DNA of 64,000 bases, from contig CAVOFV010000008.1 of NCBI GenBank assembly GCA_963695085.1, positions 310,001 to 374,000 on the forward strand. Reading direction: 5' to 3'. Position numbers and translations under genes: made by a program. The DNA comes from SG8-30 sp963695085. GTDB lineage: Bacteria > Pseudomonadota > Gammaproteobacteria > Steroidobacterales > Steroidobacteraceae. A model generated the notes under the pieces. That model was not told the origin of the DNA. It was given only the letters and a program-made list of their open reading frames with translations, and did no database searches. Positions 16,508-24,197 of the stretch are shown here, piece by piece. The stretch's first letter is position 1, and each line of letters begins with the position of its first letter.

Positions 16508-18019
16508 ATGAGTACTGCGGCAGGGTTGCACGATCCGTGCGACCTGCTGGTGGTCGGCGGCGGCATCAACGGCTGCGGCATTGCGCGCGACGCAGCAGGG
16601 CGCGGAGCGCGGGTCGTCCTCTGCGAGCAGCATGACCTGGCGGCGCACACTTCCTCGGCCAGCACCAAGCTCATCCACGGCGGCCTGCGCTATCTCGAGC
16701 ATTACGAATTCGGTCTGGTCAGGAAGGCACTGCGGGAGCGCGAGTTGCTGCTGGCGGCGGCGCCGCACATCATCCGGCCGCTGCGATTCGTGCTGCCGCA
16801 CGACTCGCACCTGCGGCCCGCGTGGCTGATCCGTCTCGGCCTGTTCCTGTATGACAATATGACCCGGCGCGTGCGGCTGCCGGCATCTTGGGGCGTGGAC
16901 CTGCGCGTTCATGCGGCGGGCGCCGCGCTCGACGCCCGCTTCGAGCGCGGCTTCGAGTATTCCGACGGCTGGGTGGACGACGCGAGACTGGTGATCCTCA
17001 ACGCCCTGGACGCCGCCGAGCGCGGCGCCCGCGTGCTCACCCGGACGAGTTGCGAAGGCATCCGGCGCGAGCAAGACGGCTGGCACACGACGCTGCGCGA
17101 CGCGCACGGCACGCACCATGTCCTGCGCGCCCGGGCTATCGTCAACGCGACGGGACCCTGGGCGTCGCGCTTCCTGCGAACCCGGTCGCCCGTCTGCAGC
17201 GACAATGGTGTGCGCCTGATCAAGGGCAGCCACATCGTGGTGCGCGCGCTGTTCGAACATCCCTATGCGTACATCTTCCAGGGTCCGGACGGGCGCATCA
17301 CGTTCGCGATTCCGTACGAGCGGAATTACACGCTGATTGGCACGACAGACATCGAGCATGCGGACGACCCGAACGTGCTGCCGCTCATCGGCGAGGACGA
17401 GATCGCCTACCTTTGCGAGATGACCAATGGCCACTTCCGCACGCAGATCACCCCACGGGATGTCGTATGGAGCTACTCGGGCGTACGACCGCTGCTCAAC
17501 GACCGCTCACCGGACGCACCCAGTATCACCCGCGACTACGCCTTCGAGCTGGATACCGCAGGCGCGCCGATCCTGTCCGTGTTCGGCGGCAAGCTGACGA
17601 CCTACCGCAAGCTGGCCGAAGAGGCGATCGACCGCCTCGCGCCGCTGCTCGGCAATCGCGGCCCCAGGTGGACAGCGCGGGCGCCGTTGCCCGGCGGCGA
17701 ACTCCCGGGCGGCAGTTTCGACACATTCCTCGACCAGGTCGCCCGGCGCTGGCCGTGGCTGCCCGGCGCATTATGCGAACGGCTGGCACATGCCTACGGG
17801 ACGCGCATGGAGCAACTGATCGACGGCGCACTAAGCATCGGGGACCTGGGGGAGGAAGTGCTGCCCGGCCTGCATGAGCGCGAGATCGGCTATCTTCGAC
17901 GCGTGGAGTGGGCCCGCACCGCAGAGGACATCCTGTGGCGGCGCAGCAAGCTCGGCCTCGGCCAGGCACCCGGTGCAGCAGCCCGCCTCGATGGATGGAT
18001 GGCTGCCCACGCGGCGTAG
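16508..18019 (+). CDS. glpD: Aerobic glycerol-3-phosphate dehydrogenase
   Basis: 503 residues, full length. The FAD-binding motif LLVVGGGINGCGIARDAAG is near residue 14-32, followed by TSSASTKLIHGGLRYLEHYEF, the GlpD signature. FNAIPYER-like ITFAIPYERNYTLIGTTD and FGGKLTTYRKLAE are also present. It is a membrane-associated flavoprotein that oxidises glycerol-3-phosphate to DHAP and passes electrons to quinone. It follows slcC by 15 nt and precedes glpK by 42 nt. No glpF or GlpR is nearby, so here glycerol most likely comes from hydrolysis of a glyceryl glycoside such as sulfoquinovosyl glycerol (inferred). Confidence 0.96.
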   Translation: MSTAAGLHDPCDLLVVGGGINGCGIARDAAGRGARVVLCEQHDLAAHTSSASTKLIHGGLRYLEHYEFGLVRKALRERELLLAAAPHIIRPLRFVLPHDSHLRPAWLIRLGLFLYDNMTRRVRLPASWGVDLRVHAAGAALDARFERGFEYSDGWVDDARLVILNALDAAERGARVLTRTSCEGIRREQDGWHTTLRDAHGTHHVLRARAIVNATGPWASRFLRTRSPVCSDNGVRLIKGSHIVVRALFEHPYAYIFQGPDGRITFAIPYERNYTLIGTTDIEHADDPNVLPLIGEDEIAYLCEMTNGHFRTQITPRDVVWSYSGVRPLLNDRSPDAPSITRDYAFELDTAGAPILSVFGGKLTTYRKLAEEAIDRLAPLLGNRGPRWTARAPLPGGELPGGSFDTFLDQVARRWPWLPGALCERLAHAYGTRMEQLIDGALSIGDLGEEVLPGLHEREIGYLRRVEWARTAEDILWRRSKLGLGQAPGAAARLDGWMAAHAA

Positions 18020-18061
18020 CCTGAACTGAGAAACGGGCAAGTTTCCTACGGAGGGACCGCG

Positions 18062-19585
18062 ATGTCGCGCTACATCCTGTCGCTCGACCAGGGCACGACG
18101 AGTTCGCGTTCCATCCTGTTCGACCACGATGGCAACATCGTGGCGAGCGCACAGCGCGAGTTCATGCAGCATTTTCCCCGTCCGGGTCAGGTCGAGCACG
18201 ACGCCGACGAGATCTGGGCGTCCCAGTCCGCGACGATTACGGAAGTGCTGGCGCGTGCGCAGGCGACGGCTGCGGACGTCGCGGCGGTCGGCATCACGAA
18301 CCAGCGTGAGACGGTCGTGCTGTGGGACCGGGTCACCGGTCATCCCATCGCGCCCGCGATCGTCTGGCAGGACCGCCGCACCGCGGAGATCTGTTCATCG
18401 CTCAAGTCGCAAGGTCATGAGGCGCGTGTGTCGGAGCGCACCGGCCTGTTGCTGGACCCGTACTTCTCCGCCACCAAGATTGCCTGGTTGCTGGACCGGA
18501 TACCGGGCGCCAGGGCGCGCGCCGATCGCGGCGAACTGTGCTTCGGCACCATCGACAGTTGGCTCATCTGGAAGCTGTCCGGTCATCGCCTGCACGTGAC
18601 CGACGTGACCAATGCCAGCCGCACCCTGCTGCTCGACCTGCATACCGGGCAGTGGGACGAGGAGATGCTCGGGCTGTTCCGCGTTCCGCGGCCCTGCCTG
18701 CCCGAGGTCCTGCCTTCGTCGCTCGGCGCCGGCACCGTCGGTCCGCTGGAGGTGTCGATTGGAGGAGGCACCGCGCTGCTTGGCGGCATTGCGGGTGACC
18801 AGCAGGCCGCGCTGTTCGGCCAGAGCTGCCTGCGTTCCGGCATGGCGAAGAACACCTATGGCACCGGTTGCTTCATGCTGATGAACACCGGCGACAAGCC
18901 GCTGATGTCGAAGAACCGGTTGCTGACCACCGTGGCCTGGGACGTAGGCGGACGGCGCTATGCGCTGGAGGGCAGCGTCTTCATCGGCGGCGCAGTCGTA
19001 CAGTGGCTGCGCGACGGACTGGGCCTGATTGAAAAATCTTCCGATATCGAGTCGCTGGCTGCCAGCGTGCAGGACAACGGCGGCGTGTTGTTCGTGCCGG
19101 CTTTCACCGGCCTGGGCAGCCCGCATTGGGACGCCTATGCACGCGGCACGATGGTGGGGCTCTCGCGCGGCACGACGCGCGGCCACCTGGCGCGCGCCGC
19201 CCTCGAGGCAATCGCGTTCCAGAGCGCCGAGTTGCTCGTGGCCATGCAGCGTGACGCAGGCCAGCCACTCACAGAGCTGCGGGTAGACGGCGGCGCCACC
19301 GCAAACAGCCTGTTGCTGCAGTTCCAGGCGGACCTGCTCGGCGTGCCGGTAGTGCGGCCCCGTGTCACCGAAACGACGGCACTGGGAGCCGCGTACCTGG
19401 CGGGGCTCGCGACCGGGTTCTGGTCGTCGGAACAGGAGCTGTCGGCCAGCTGGCAGGTCGATCGCCGGTTCGAGCCCTCGACCGACAGGGATCGTGCGGC
19501 CGAGCAGATGCATCAATGGTCCCGTGCTGTAGAGCGATCACGCGGCTGGATCGAAGGCGCTGACCGTCCACACGGCCAGCCATGA
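18062..19585 (+). CDS. glpK: Glycerol kinase
   Basis: 507 residues, FGGY family. It has YILSLDQGTTSSRSILFD at the N-terminus, ITNQRETVVLWDR, GTIDSWLIWKL, and GGGTALLGGIAGDQQAALFGQ with the adenosine site DGGATANSLLLQFQAD. It phosphorylates glycerol with ATP to glycerol-3-phosphate for GlpD. The start is supported by GGAGG about 8 nt upstream. It is the last gene of the rightward operon; its final 48 nt overlap the end of the convergent putP gene. Confidence 0.97.
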   Translation: MSRYILSLDQGTTSSRSILFDHDGNIVASAQREFMQHFPRPGQVEHDADEIWASQSATITEVLARAQATAADVAAVGITNQRETVVLWDRVTGHPIAPAIVWQDRRTAEICSSLKSQGHEARVSERTGLLLDPYFSATKIAWLLDRIPGARARADRGELCFGTIDSWLIWKLSGHRLHVTDVTNASRTLLLDLHTGQWDEEMLGLFRVPRPCLPEVLPSSLGAGTVGPLEVSIGGGTALLGGIAGDQQAALFGQSCLRSGMAKNTYGTGCFMLMNTGDKPLMSKNRLLTTVAWDVGGRRYALEGSVFIGGAVVQWLRDGLGLIEKSSDIESLAASVQDNGGVLFVPAFTGLGSPHWDAYARGTMVGLSRGTTRGHLARAALEAIAFQSAELLVAMQRDAGQPLTELRVDGGATANSLLLQFQADLLGVPVVRPRVTETTALGAAYLAGLATGFWSSEQELSASWQVDRRFEPSTDRDRAAEQMHQWSRAVERSRGWIEGADRPHGQP

Positions 19586-20989
19586 CAGGATGAAGCCGGG
19601 CACCAGCTCGTACAGCTGGAATATCTCCCATCCCGTCGCGCCGTCCAGCTGCGGCCACACGATCACGGTCAGGCCGCCAACCACGATGCCGGCCAGCGCG
19701 CCGTTCCTGGTCATGCGCTCCCAGTACAGCGACAGGATGATGGCGGGCCCGAAGGCGGCGCCGAAGCCCGCCCAGGCCCAGCTCACCAGCAACAGCACCT
19801 TGCTCTCGGGATCCAGGCCCAGCAGGAACGCCACCACGGCGATGGCGAGCACCGCGGCGCGCCCGACCCACAGCAGTTCGCGCTTGCCCGCCTGCGGGCG
19901 GACCAGGCCGCGGTAGAAATCCTCGGCGAATGCCGATGACGAGACCAGCAATTGCGCGGACGCGGTGCTCATCACCGCGGCCAGGATGCCCGACAGGCAG
20001 ATGCCGGCGATCACCGGGTGGAACAGTTGCGTGGCCATGAAGATGAACACCTTCTCGCTGTCGGCGCCGGCCAGCGGCCGGTCCAGCACCAGCAGCCCGG
20101 TCATGCCGACGACCGCCGCCGAGACCAGGACGACGACGACCCAGCCCATGGCAACCCGCCGCGCCGTGTGCATCTCCTCGACGCGGCGTATCGCCATGAA
20201 GCGCGCGAGGATGTGCGGCTGGCCGGCATAACCGAGTCCCCAGCCGAGCAGTGACAGGATGCCGATCCAGCCCAGCGCCGCGCCGCCGTCGCCGATGAAC
20301 GGATCGAGCAGCGCCGGGTTCTTCGCCTCGAGGGCCACGAGCGACGCATCGACCCCGCCCGCCAGGTGCACGCCCATCGTGCCGACCAGCAACAACGCGA
20401 AGAACATCAGCGAGCCTTGCAGCACGTCGGACCAGCTCACGGCGAGGAAGCCGCCGAAGAACGTGTAGACCAGCATCACGATCGAGCCCCAGAACATGGA
20501 CTCGACGTAGGGCAGCCCGAACAGCGACTCGAACAGCTTGCCGGCCGCGACGAAGCCGGCGCTCGTGTAGAAGGCGAAGAACACGAGGATGAACAGCGCC
20601 GACAGCGTGCGCAGCAGCCGCGAACGGTCACCGAAGCGCCGCTCGAAGTAGTCCGGCAGCGTCAGCGAGTCCGACAGCAGCTCGGTGCGCGCGCGCAGTC
20701 GCGCGGCGATGAAACGCCAGTTCGCCCAGGTGCCGACCACCAGGCCGCCGATCAGCCAGATGGAATCGAAGCCGGACAGGTAGGCCAAGCCGGGCAGCCC
20801 CATCAGCAGCCAGCCGCTCATGTCGGAAGCCTGCGCACTCAGCGCCGTGACCCAGCTGCCGAGTTTGCGGCCACCGAGGATGAAGTCGCCGAGCGAGTCG
20901 GTGCGGCGATAGGCGAGCGCGCCCAGCAGCAGGCAGACCGCCATGTAGACGACCAGGCTCGCGGTGATCGCGACGTTGTTTTCGATCAT
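19538..20989 (-). CDS. putP: Sodium/proline symporter, PutP type (SSS family)
   Basis: 483 residues with about 13 membrane segments. Signatures include GGRKLGSWVTALSAQASDMS (40-59), LMGLPGLAYLSGFDS, and GYAGQPHILARFMAIR, the usual PutP order. It imports proline with sodium. The C-terminus is a short tail, FDPAA. Its 3' end overlaps glpK by 48 nt tail to tail, so the two transcripts share an antisense overlap and there is no room for a terminator between them. Confidence 0.92.
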   Translation of the reverse strand: MIENNVAITASLVVYMAVCLLLGALAYRRTDSLGDFILGGRKLGSWVTALSAQASDMSGWLLMGLPGLAYLSGFDSIWLIGGLVVGTWANWRFIAARLRARTELLSDSLTLPDYFERRFGDRSRLLRTLSALFILVFFAFYTSAGFVAAGKLFESLFGLPYVESMFWGSIVMLVYTFFGGFLAVSWSDVLQGSLMFFALLLVGTMGVHLAGGVDASLVALEAKNPALLDPFIGDGGAALGWIGILSLLGWGLGYAGQPHILARFMAIRRVEEMHTARRVAMGWVVVVLVSAAVVGMTGLLVLDRPLAGADSEKVFIFMATQLFHPVIAGICLSGILAAVMSTASAQLLVSSSAFAEDFYRGLVRPQAGKRELLWVGRAAVLAIAVVAFLLGLDPESKVLLLVSWAWAGFGAAFGPAIILSLYWERMTRNGALAGIVVGGLTVIVWPQLDGATGWEIFQLYELVPGFILSWLAVWTVSAFDPAA

Positions 20990-21166
20990 GGTGCCGCTCC
21001 GGAATTCGCGCGACTATGCCAGCATCGGGCCGCGCCGGGAACCGCGCCAACCGCGCCTCGCTGCCTGCAGCCCCGGATGATGATGTTATGGTGGCCGCGC
21101 GGCCGGCCCGGGCCCTTCGGCTCCGGACCCGCCGTTGACCGACCTTAACCTCAGGGGGAAGACTTC

Positions 21167-21535
21167 ATGAAGAAACTGATTGCCATCGCATTGCTGGCCC
21201 TGCCGATGGGCGCGGCCGCCGATCACCTGGACGTCATCGAGTTCAAGCTCAACGACGGTTGCAGCTTCTCGACCTATATTCAGATCGTGAAGGACTTCAA
21301 TGCGCAGTGGGGCGTCAAGAACGCCTACAAGGCCGAGGTTCTCACGCCCATCCAGAGCAACAACCTCGAATCGATGTACTGGGTGGGGCGCACCAGAGAC
21401 GCCGCGGCCTTCGGCAAGGCCTGGGATACCTGGCGCGCTGAAAGTGCCGACCCGAACACCGTGGCCGGCAAGATCGCGGCGCGTTTCGTCGCGTGCGAGA
21501 CCAATGTCGGCCGCCGCGGTTACGACATCCACTGA
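21167..21535 (+). CDS. Small exported protein of unknown function
   Basis: 122 residues with a clean signal peptide (MKKLIAIALLALPMGAAA, likely cut before Asp19). The mature part of about 104 residues has two cysteines (near positions 31 and 110) that could form a disulfide, and an aromatic DVIEFKLNDGC strand. The layout recalls small alpha/beta periplasmic domains, but I do not recognise the family. A GGGGGAAG-like ribosome site precedes ATG 21167. It stands alone between putP (divergent) and the fructosamine-kinase operon (convergent). Confidence 0.8.
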   Translation: MKKLIAIALLALPMGAAADHLDVIEFKLNDGCSFSTYIQIVKDFNAQWGVKNAYKAEVLTPIQSNNLESMYWVGRTRDAAAFGKAWDTWRAESADPNTVAGKIAARFVACETNVGRRGYDIH

Positions 21536-21544
21536 CCGTGAATG

Positions 21545-21575
21545 GCCGCCGGGCGCCTGTCGGGCACCCGGCGGC
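21545..21575. terminator. Inverted repeat between convergent genes, probable bidirectional terminator
   Basis: GCCGCCGGG and CCCGGCGGC form a 9-bp stem around a 13-nt loop that can itself pair. It begins 10 nt after the 21535 stop and ends before the convergent kinase gene. No T-run is present, so termination efficiency is uncertain. Confidence 0.5.
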
Positions 21576-21597
21576 TTCCGGGGGACCCGGACCCTTC

Positions 21598-22488
21598 CTA
21601 CTGTCCGGCCGCCGCCAGCAGCCGGTCGATCATTTCCTCTGCCTGCGCGCGGTAGCCGCCGCCGAACAGGTTGAGGTGGTTGAGCACGTGATACAGGTTG
21701 TAGAGGTCGCGGCGCGTGCCCGCCGCCTGGTCCATGGGCCAGGTCGCGACGTACGCTGTATAGAATCGCGGGCCGAAGCCGCCGAATAACCGTGTCATCG
21801 CGATGTCCGCCTCGCGATCGCCGAAATAGACGGCCGGGTCGTAGATGACCGGCTGGCCCGCCGCGTCGGTGCCGCGATTGCCGCCCCACAGGTCGCCGTG
21901 CAGCAGCGACGGCACCGGGCGGTAGGTCGCGAAGAACACGTCCATGACTTCGAGCAGGCGACGGCCGCGGTCCTGCAGCCGCCCGCCGTGGCCGTTCGCC
22001 AGCGCCAGGTCGAGCTGGAACGCCAGCCGTTGCTCGCGCAGGAACGCGACCCAGTCGTTGCGCCAGCCGTTGCGCTGCGCCGTGCTGCCGATCGTGTTGT
22101 CGCGCCCCAGCCCGTAACGGCCGGCCTGCGCGCGGTGCAGCCACGCCAGCTGCTCGCCGAGGCGCGCGTCGGACGCCGCGTCGTCCGGCGCGAAATCGAT
22201 CCACTCCAGCGCCAGCAGCGCGCCGCCCGCGAAACCCGTGACTGCCAGCGGCTCCGGCACGCGCACCGCCTGTGCGGCGCGCAGTTCCGCCAGCCCGTCG
22301 CGCTCCGCTTCCAGCATCGGCAACCGCTCGCCGGCCGCCACCTTGACGAACACGGGACCGCGCCCCGTTTCCCAGCGCCAGCAGGTATTGATGCAGCCGC
22401 CATGCACGGCCGCGGCCGGCTGCGGCGCCACCTTGCAGCCGAGCGCCGCGGACAGCGCGGCCGCCTGGCCGGCCGTCCCGGGCGTCAT
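21598..22488 (-). CDS. Fructosamine kinase family protein
   Basis: 296 residues of the fructosamine-3-kinase/aminoglycoside-phosphotransferase fold. Seen: VHGGCINTCWRW near the start, VFVKVAAGERLPML, the catalytic loop LLHGDLWGGN (His-Gly-Asp, about 206-215) and the metal site DPAVYFGDREADIAM. Bacterial members phosphorylate protein-bound ketoamines (ribulosamines, fructosamines) and so help repair glycated proteins. The start ATG overlaps the upstream exonuclease stop by 1 nt (TGATG), so the two are translationally coupled. Confidence 0.93.
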   Translation of the reverse strand: MTPGTAGQAAALSAALGCKVAPQPAAAVHGGCINTCWRWETGRGPVFVKVAAGERLPMLEAERDGLAELRAAQAVRVPEPLAVTGFAGGALLALEWIDFAPDDAASDARLGEQLAWLHRAQAGRYGLGRDNTIGSTAQRNGWRNDWVAFLREQRLAFQLDLALANGHGGRLQDRGRRLLEVMDVFFATYRPVPSLLHGDLWGGNRGTDAAGQPVIYDPAVYFGDREADIAMTRLFGGFGPRFYTAYVATWPMDQAAGTRRDLYNLYHVLNHLNLFGGGYRAQAEEMIDRLLAAAGQ

Positions 22489-23393
22489 CAGTCGAGCGCC
22501 TTGGCCAGCCGCACCGCCTGCTTGTGCAACAGCGGGCCGAACTTGGCCCGGCCGTAGAACGACTCGAGCGCGTCGAGGTCCGGCGGGCGACGCTCGATGT
22601 CCTGCGGCGAGAACTCGAGCGGCATGTTGCAGGCGATGGTCGTCAGGCGCCTTGCCAGGAACGCCGCGTCGCGATGCTTGCGCAGCCTGTCCGGCAGCTT
22701 TGAGGCGCCACGGATCGACACGTGGGCCGCAGCCTCGAGGTTATCGTACAGGTCGTCAAGCGAACTGAAGACCCGCAGCAGCGCCGCCGCGGTCTTCGCA
22801 CCCACGCCCGGTACGCCCGGTATGTTGTCCACGCTGTCACCGGCCAGCGCCAGGTAGTCGGCCATGCGCTCCGGGCGAACGCCGAACTGTTGCTCGATCT
22901 CGTGATAATCGAAACGCCGGTTGGCGGCGTAATCCCAGAACTGGTCGCCGTCGCGCACCAACTGCGCGAGGTCCTTGTCGCGGGTCACCAGCACGCTCGC
23001 ATGGCCCGCGATGCGCATGCGCGCCGCGATGGCGCCGATGATGTCGTCCGCTTCATAACTGCCGCTGGCGTACTCGGTCACGCCCAGCAGGCGGCACAAT
23101 TCGCGGCAGCCCGCAAACTGCCGCTCCAGGTCCGGCGGTGTCGGCTCCCGGTTGGCCTTGTAGGCCGGGTAGATCTCGTTGCGGAAGGAGCTGGACAGGC
23201 TTTCGTCGAATGCCACGGCGACGTGCCGCGGGCGCTGCTTTTCCAGGACGTCCTGCAGCACGCGCGCAAAACCGTACAGCGCGTTGACGGGCTGGCCGTC
23301 CTGGTCCGTCATGTCGGCGCTCACGGAAAAATACGCGCGGAAGATGAAGTAGCTCGCGTCTACCAGGTGCGCCTTGGGCGGGGCGCGATTCAC
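22488..23393 (-). CDS. 5'-3' exonuclease / flap endonuclease-like protein
   Basis: 301 residues from GTG 23393, which overlaps the HNH gene stop (GTGA). The domains match the Pol I 5'-nuclease unit without a polymerase. Acidic metal ligands are seen in HLVDASYFIFRAYFS, AFDESLSSSFRNEIYPAYK, YEADDIIGAI and LVTRDKDLAQL, followed by the helix-three-turn-helix LAGDSVDNIPGVPGVGAKTA. It would process 5' flaps or RNA primers. A much longer open frame continues upstream but is antisense to pntAA, so the GTG is preferred. It resembles Xni/ExoIX-type stand-alone nucleases. Confidence 0.9.
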   Translation of the reverse strand: MNRAPPKAHLVDASYFIFRAYFSVSADMTDQDGQPVNALYGFARVLQDVLEKQRPRHVAVAFDESLSSSFRNEIYPAYKANREPTPPDLERQFAGCRELCRLLGVTEYASGSYEADDIIGAIAARMRIAGHASVLVTRDKDLAQLVRDGDQFWDYAANRRFDYHEIEQQFGVRPERMADYLALAGDSVDNIPGVPGVGAKTAAALLRVFSSLDDLYDNLEAAAHVSIRGASKLPDRLRKHRDAAFLARRLTTIACNMPLEFSPQDIERRPPDLDALESFYGRAKFGPLLHKQAVRLAKALD

Positions 23394-24061
23394 TGCATCC
23401 AGCGCTGGATGCGATCGTGCAGCGGACTCGAACGCGGGAAGTGCGCCTGCAGGTATTCCATCTGGTCGGCCAGCACGCGCCGGCCCTTGAGGTAGATGTA
23501 CTCCGCGTAGGTCGGCGTGAACGGCACCGCCAGCAGTTGCATCCCGGCCTGTTCGGGCGTGCGCGATGCCTTGCTGTTGTTGCAGCTGCGGCAGGCTGCC
23601 ACCACGTTGTTCCAGCCGTCGTGCCCGCCCTGGTAGAAGGGGCGCACGTGCTCGCGCGACAGGTGGGTCGACGAGAACCGCCCGCCGCAGTACATGCACA
23701 TGTAGGCGTCGCGCTTGAACAACGTCTCGTTGTTCAGCGGCGGCGTGTAGCTGCCGTGCAGGTTGCCGGGATTGGACGAGCGGCCCGCGGTCGCCAGCAT
23801 CGAGTTGATCTCGATGACCGTCTGCAGCCCGGTGCGCGCGTTGCGGCCGCCGTGCAACGCATACAGGATGCTGCCGAACGCGTACAGGACCTGACCCATG
23901 CAGTGCAGCCGGACCGCATCCTTGTAGTCGATCCACTCCAGGGGCATCCCGGAGGCGTCGGTGCGCAGCACCTGCTGTGACAGGCGCTGCGGCCCCACGG
24001 GCCGGACCTCCAGCGCGTCCAGCCAGTCGCTCGCGGCCTCGATTTTTTGCCTCGCAATCAT
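23390..24061 (-). CDS. HNH endonuclease family protein
   Basis: 223 residues. The C-terminal half carries an HNH nuclease: CMYCGG and CRSCNNSK cysteine pairs hold a structural zinc around REHVRPFYQGGHDGWNNVV, which supplies the catalytic His and Asn. The N-terminal 100 residues have no domain I can name. Proteins of this type are common in gammaproteobacteria as single chromosomal genes of unknown substrate. Here it heads an operon with the flap nuclease (4-nt overlap) and fructosamine kinase, suggesting a DNA-maintenance role. Confidence 0.9.
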   Translation of the reverse strand: MIARQKIEAASDWLDALEVRPVGPQRLSQQVLRTDASGMPLEWIDYKDAVRLHCMGQVLYAFGSILYALHGGRNARTGLQTVIEINSMLATAGRSSNPGNLHGSYTPPLNNETLFKRDAYMCMYCGGRFSSTHLSREHVRPFYQGGHDGWNNVVAACRSCNNSKASRTPEQAGMQLLAVPFTPTYAEYIYLKGRRVLADQMEYLQAHFPRSSPLHDRIQRWMQ

Positions 24062-24093
24062 GTCGGGCGTCCAGAGCCCTCAACAATACGGCA

Positions 24094-24122
24094 CCGACGG
24101 CGGTCCTTTCAACGAGTATAAT
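24094..24122 (+). promoter_or_regulatory. Probable sigma-70 promoter for pntAA
   Basis: A consensus -10 hexamer TATAAT at 24117-24122 is preceded at 17-nt spacing by CCGACG (24094-24099), a weak -35 with GAC matching TTGACA. It lies 75 nt before the pntAA start. The -10 is convincing against the GC-rich background; the -35 is not. Confidence 0.6.
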
Positions 24123-24197
24123 TCCCGACCCCGTTTCGGCCCCAGGGCCGCGCTCGCCGGCTGCGGCGCGCACGACGGCGAATTCCGGAGGAACTGA

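Noticed and set aside
15326..17434. A 702-codon open frame antisense to comC, slcC and glpD
   Set aside because: Same shadow pattern; the sense strand carries three complete enzymes with catalytic motifs.
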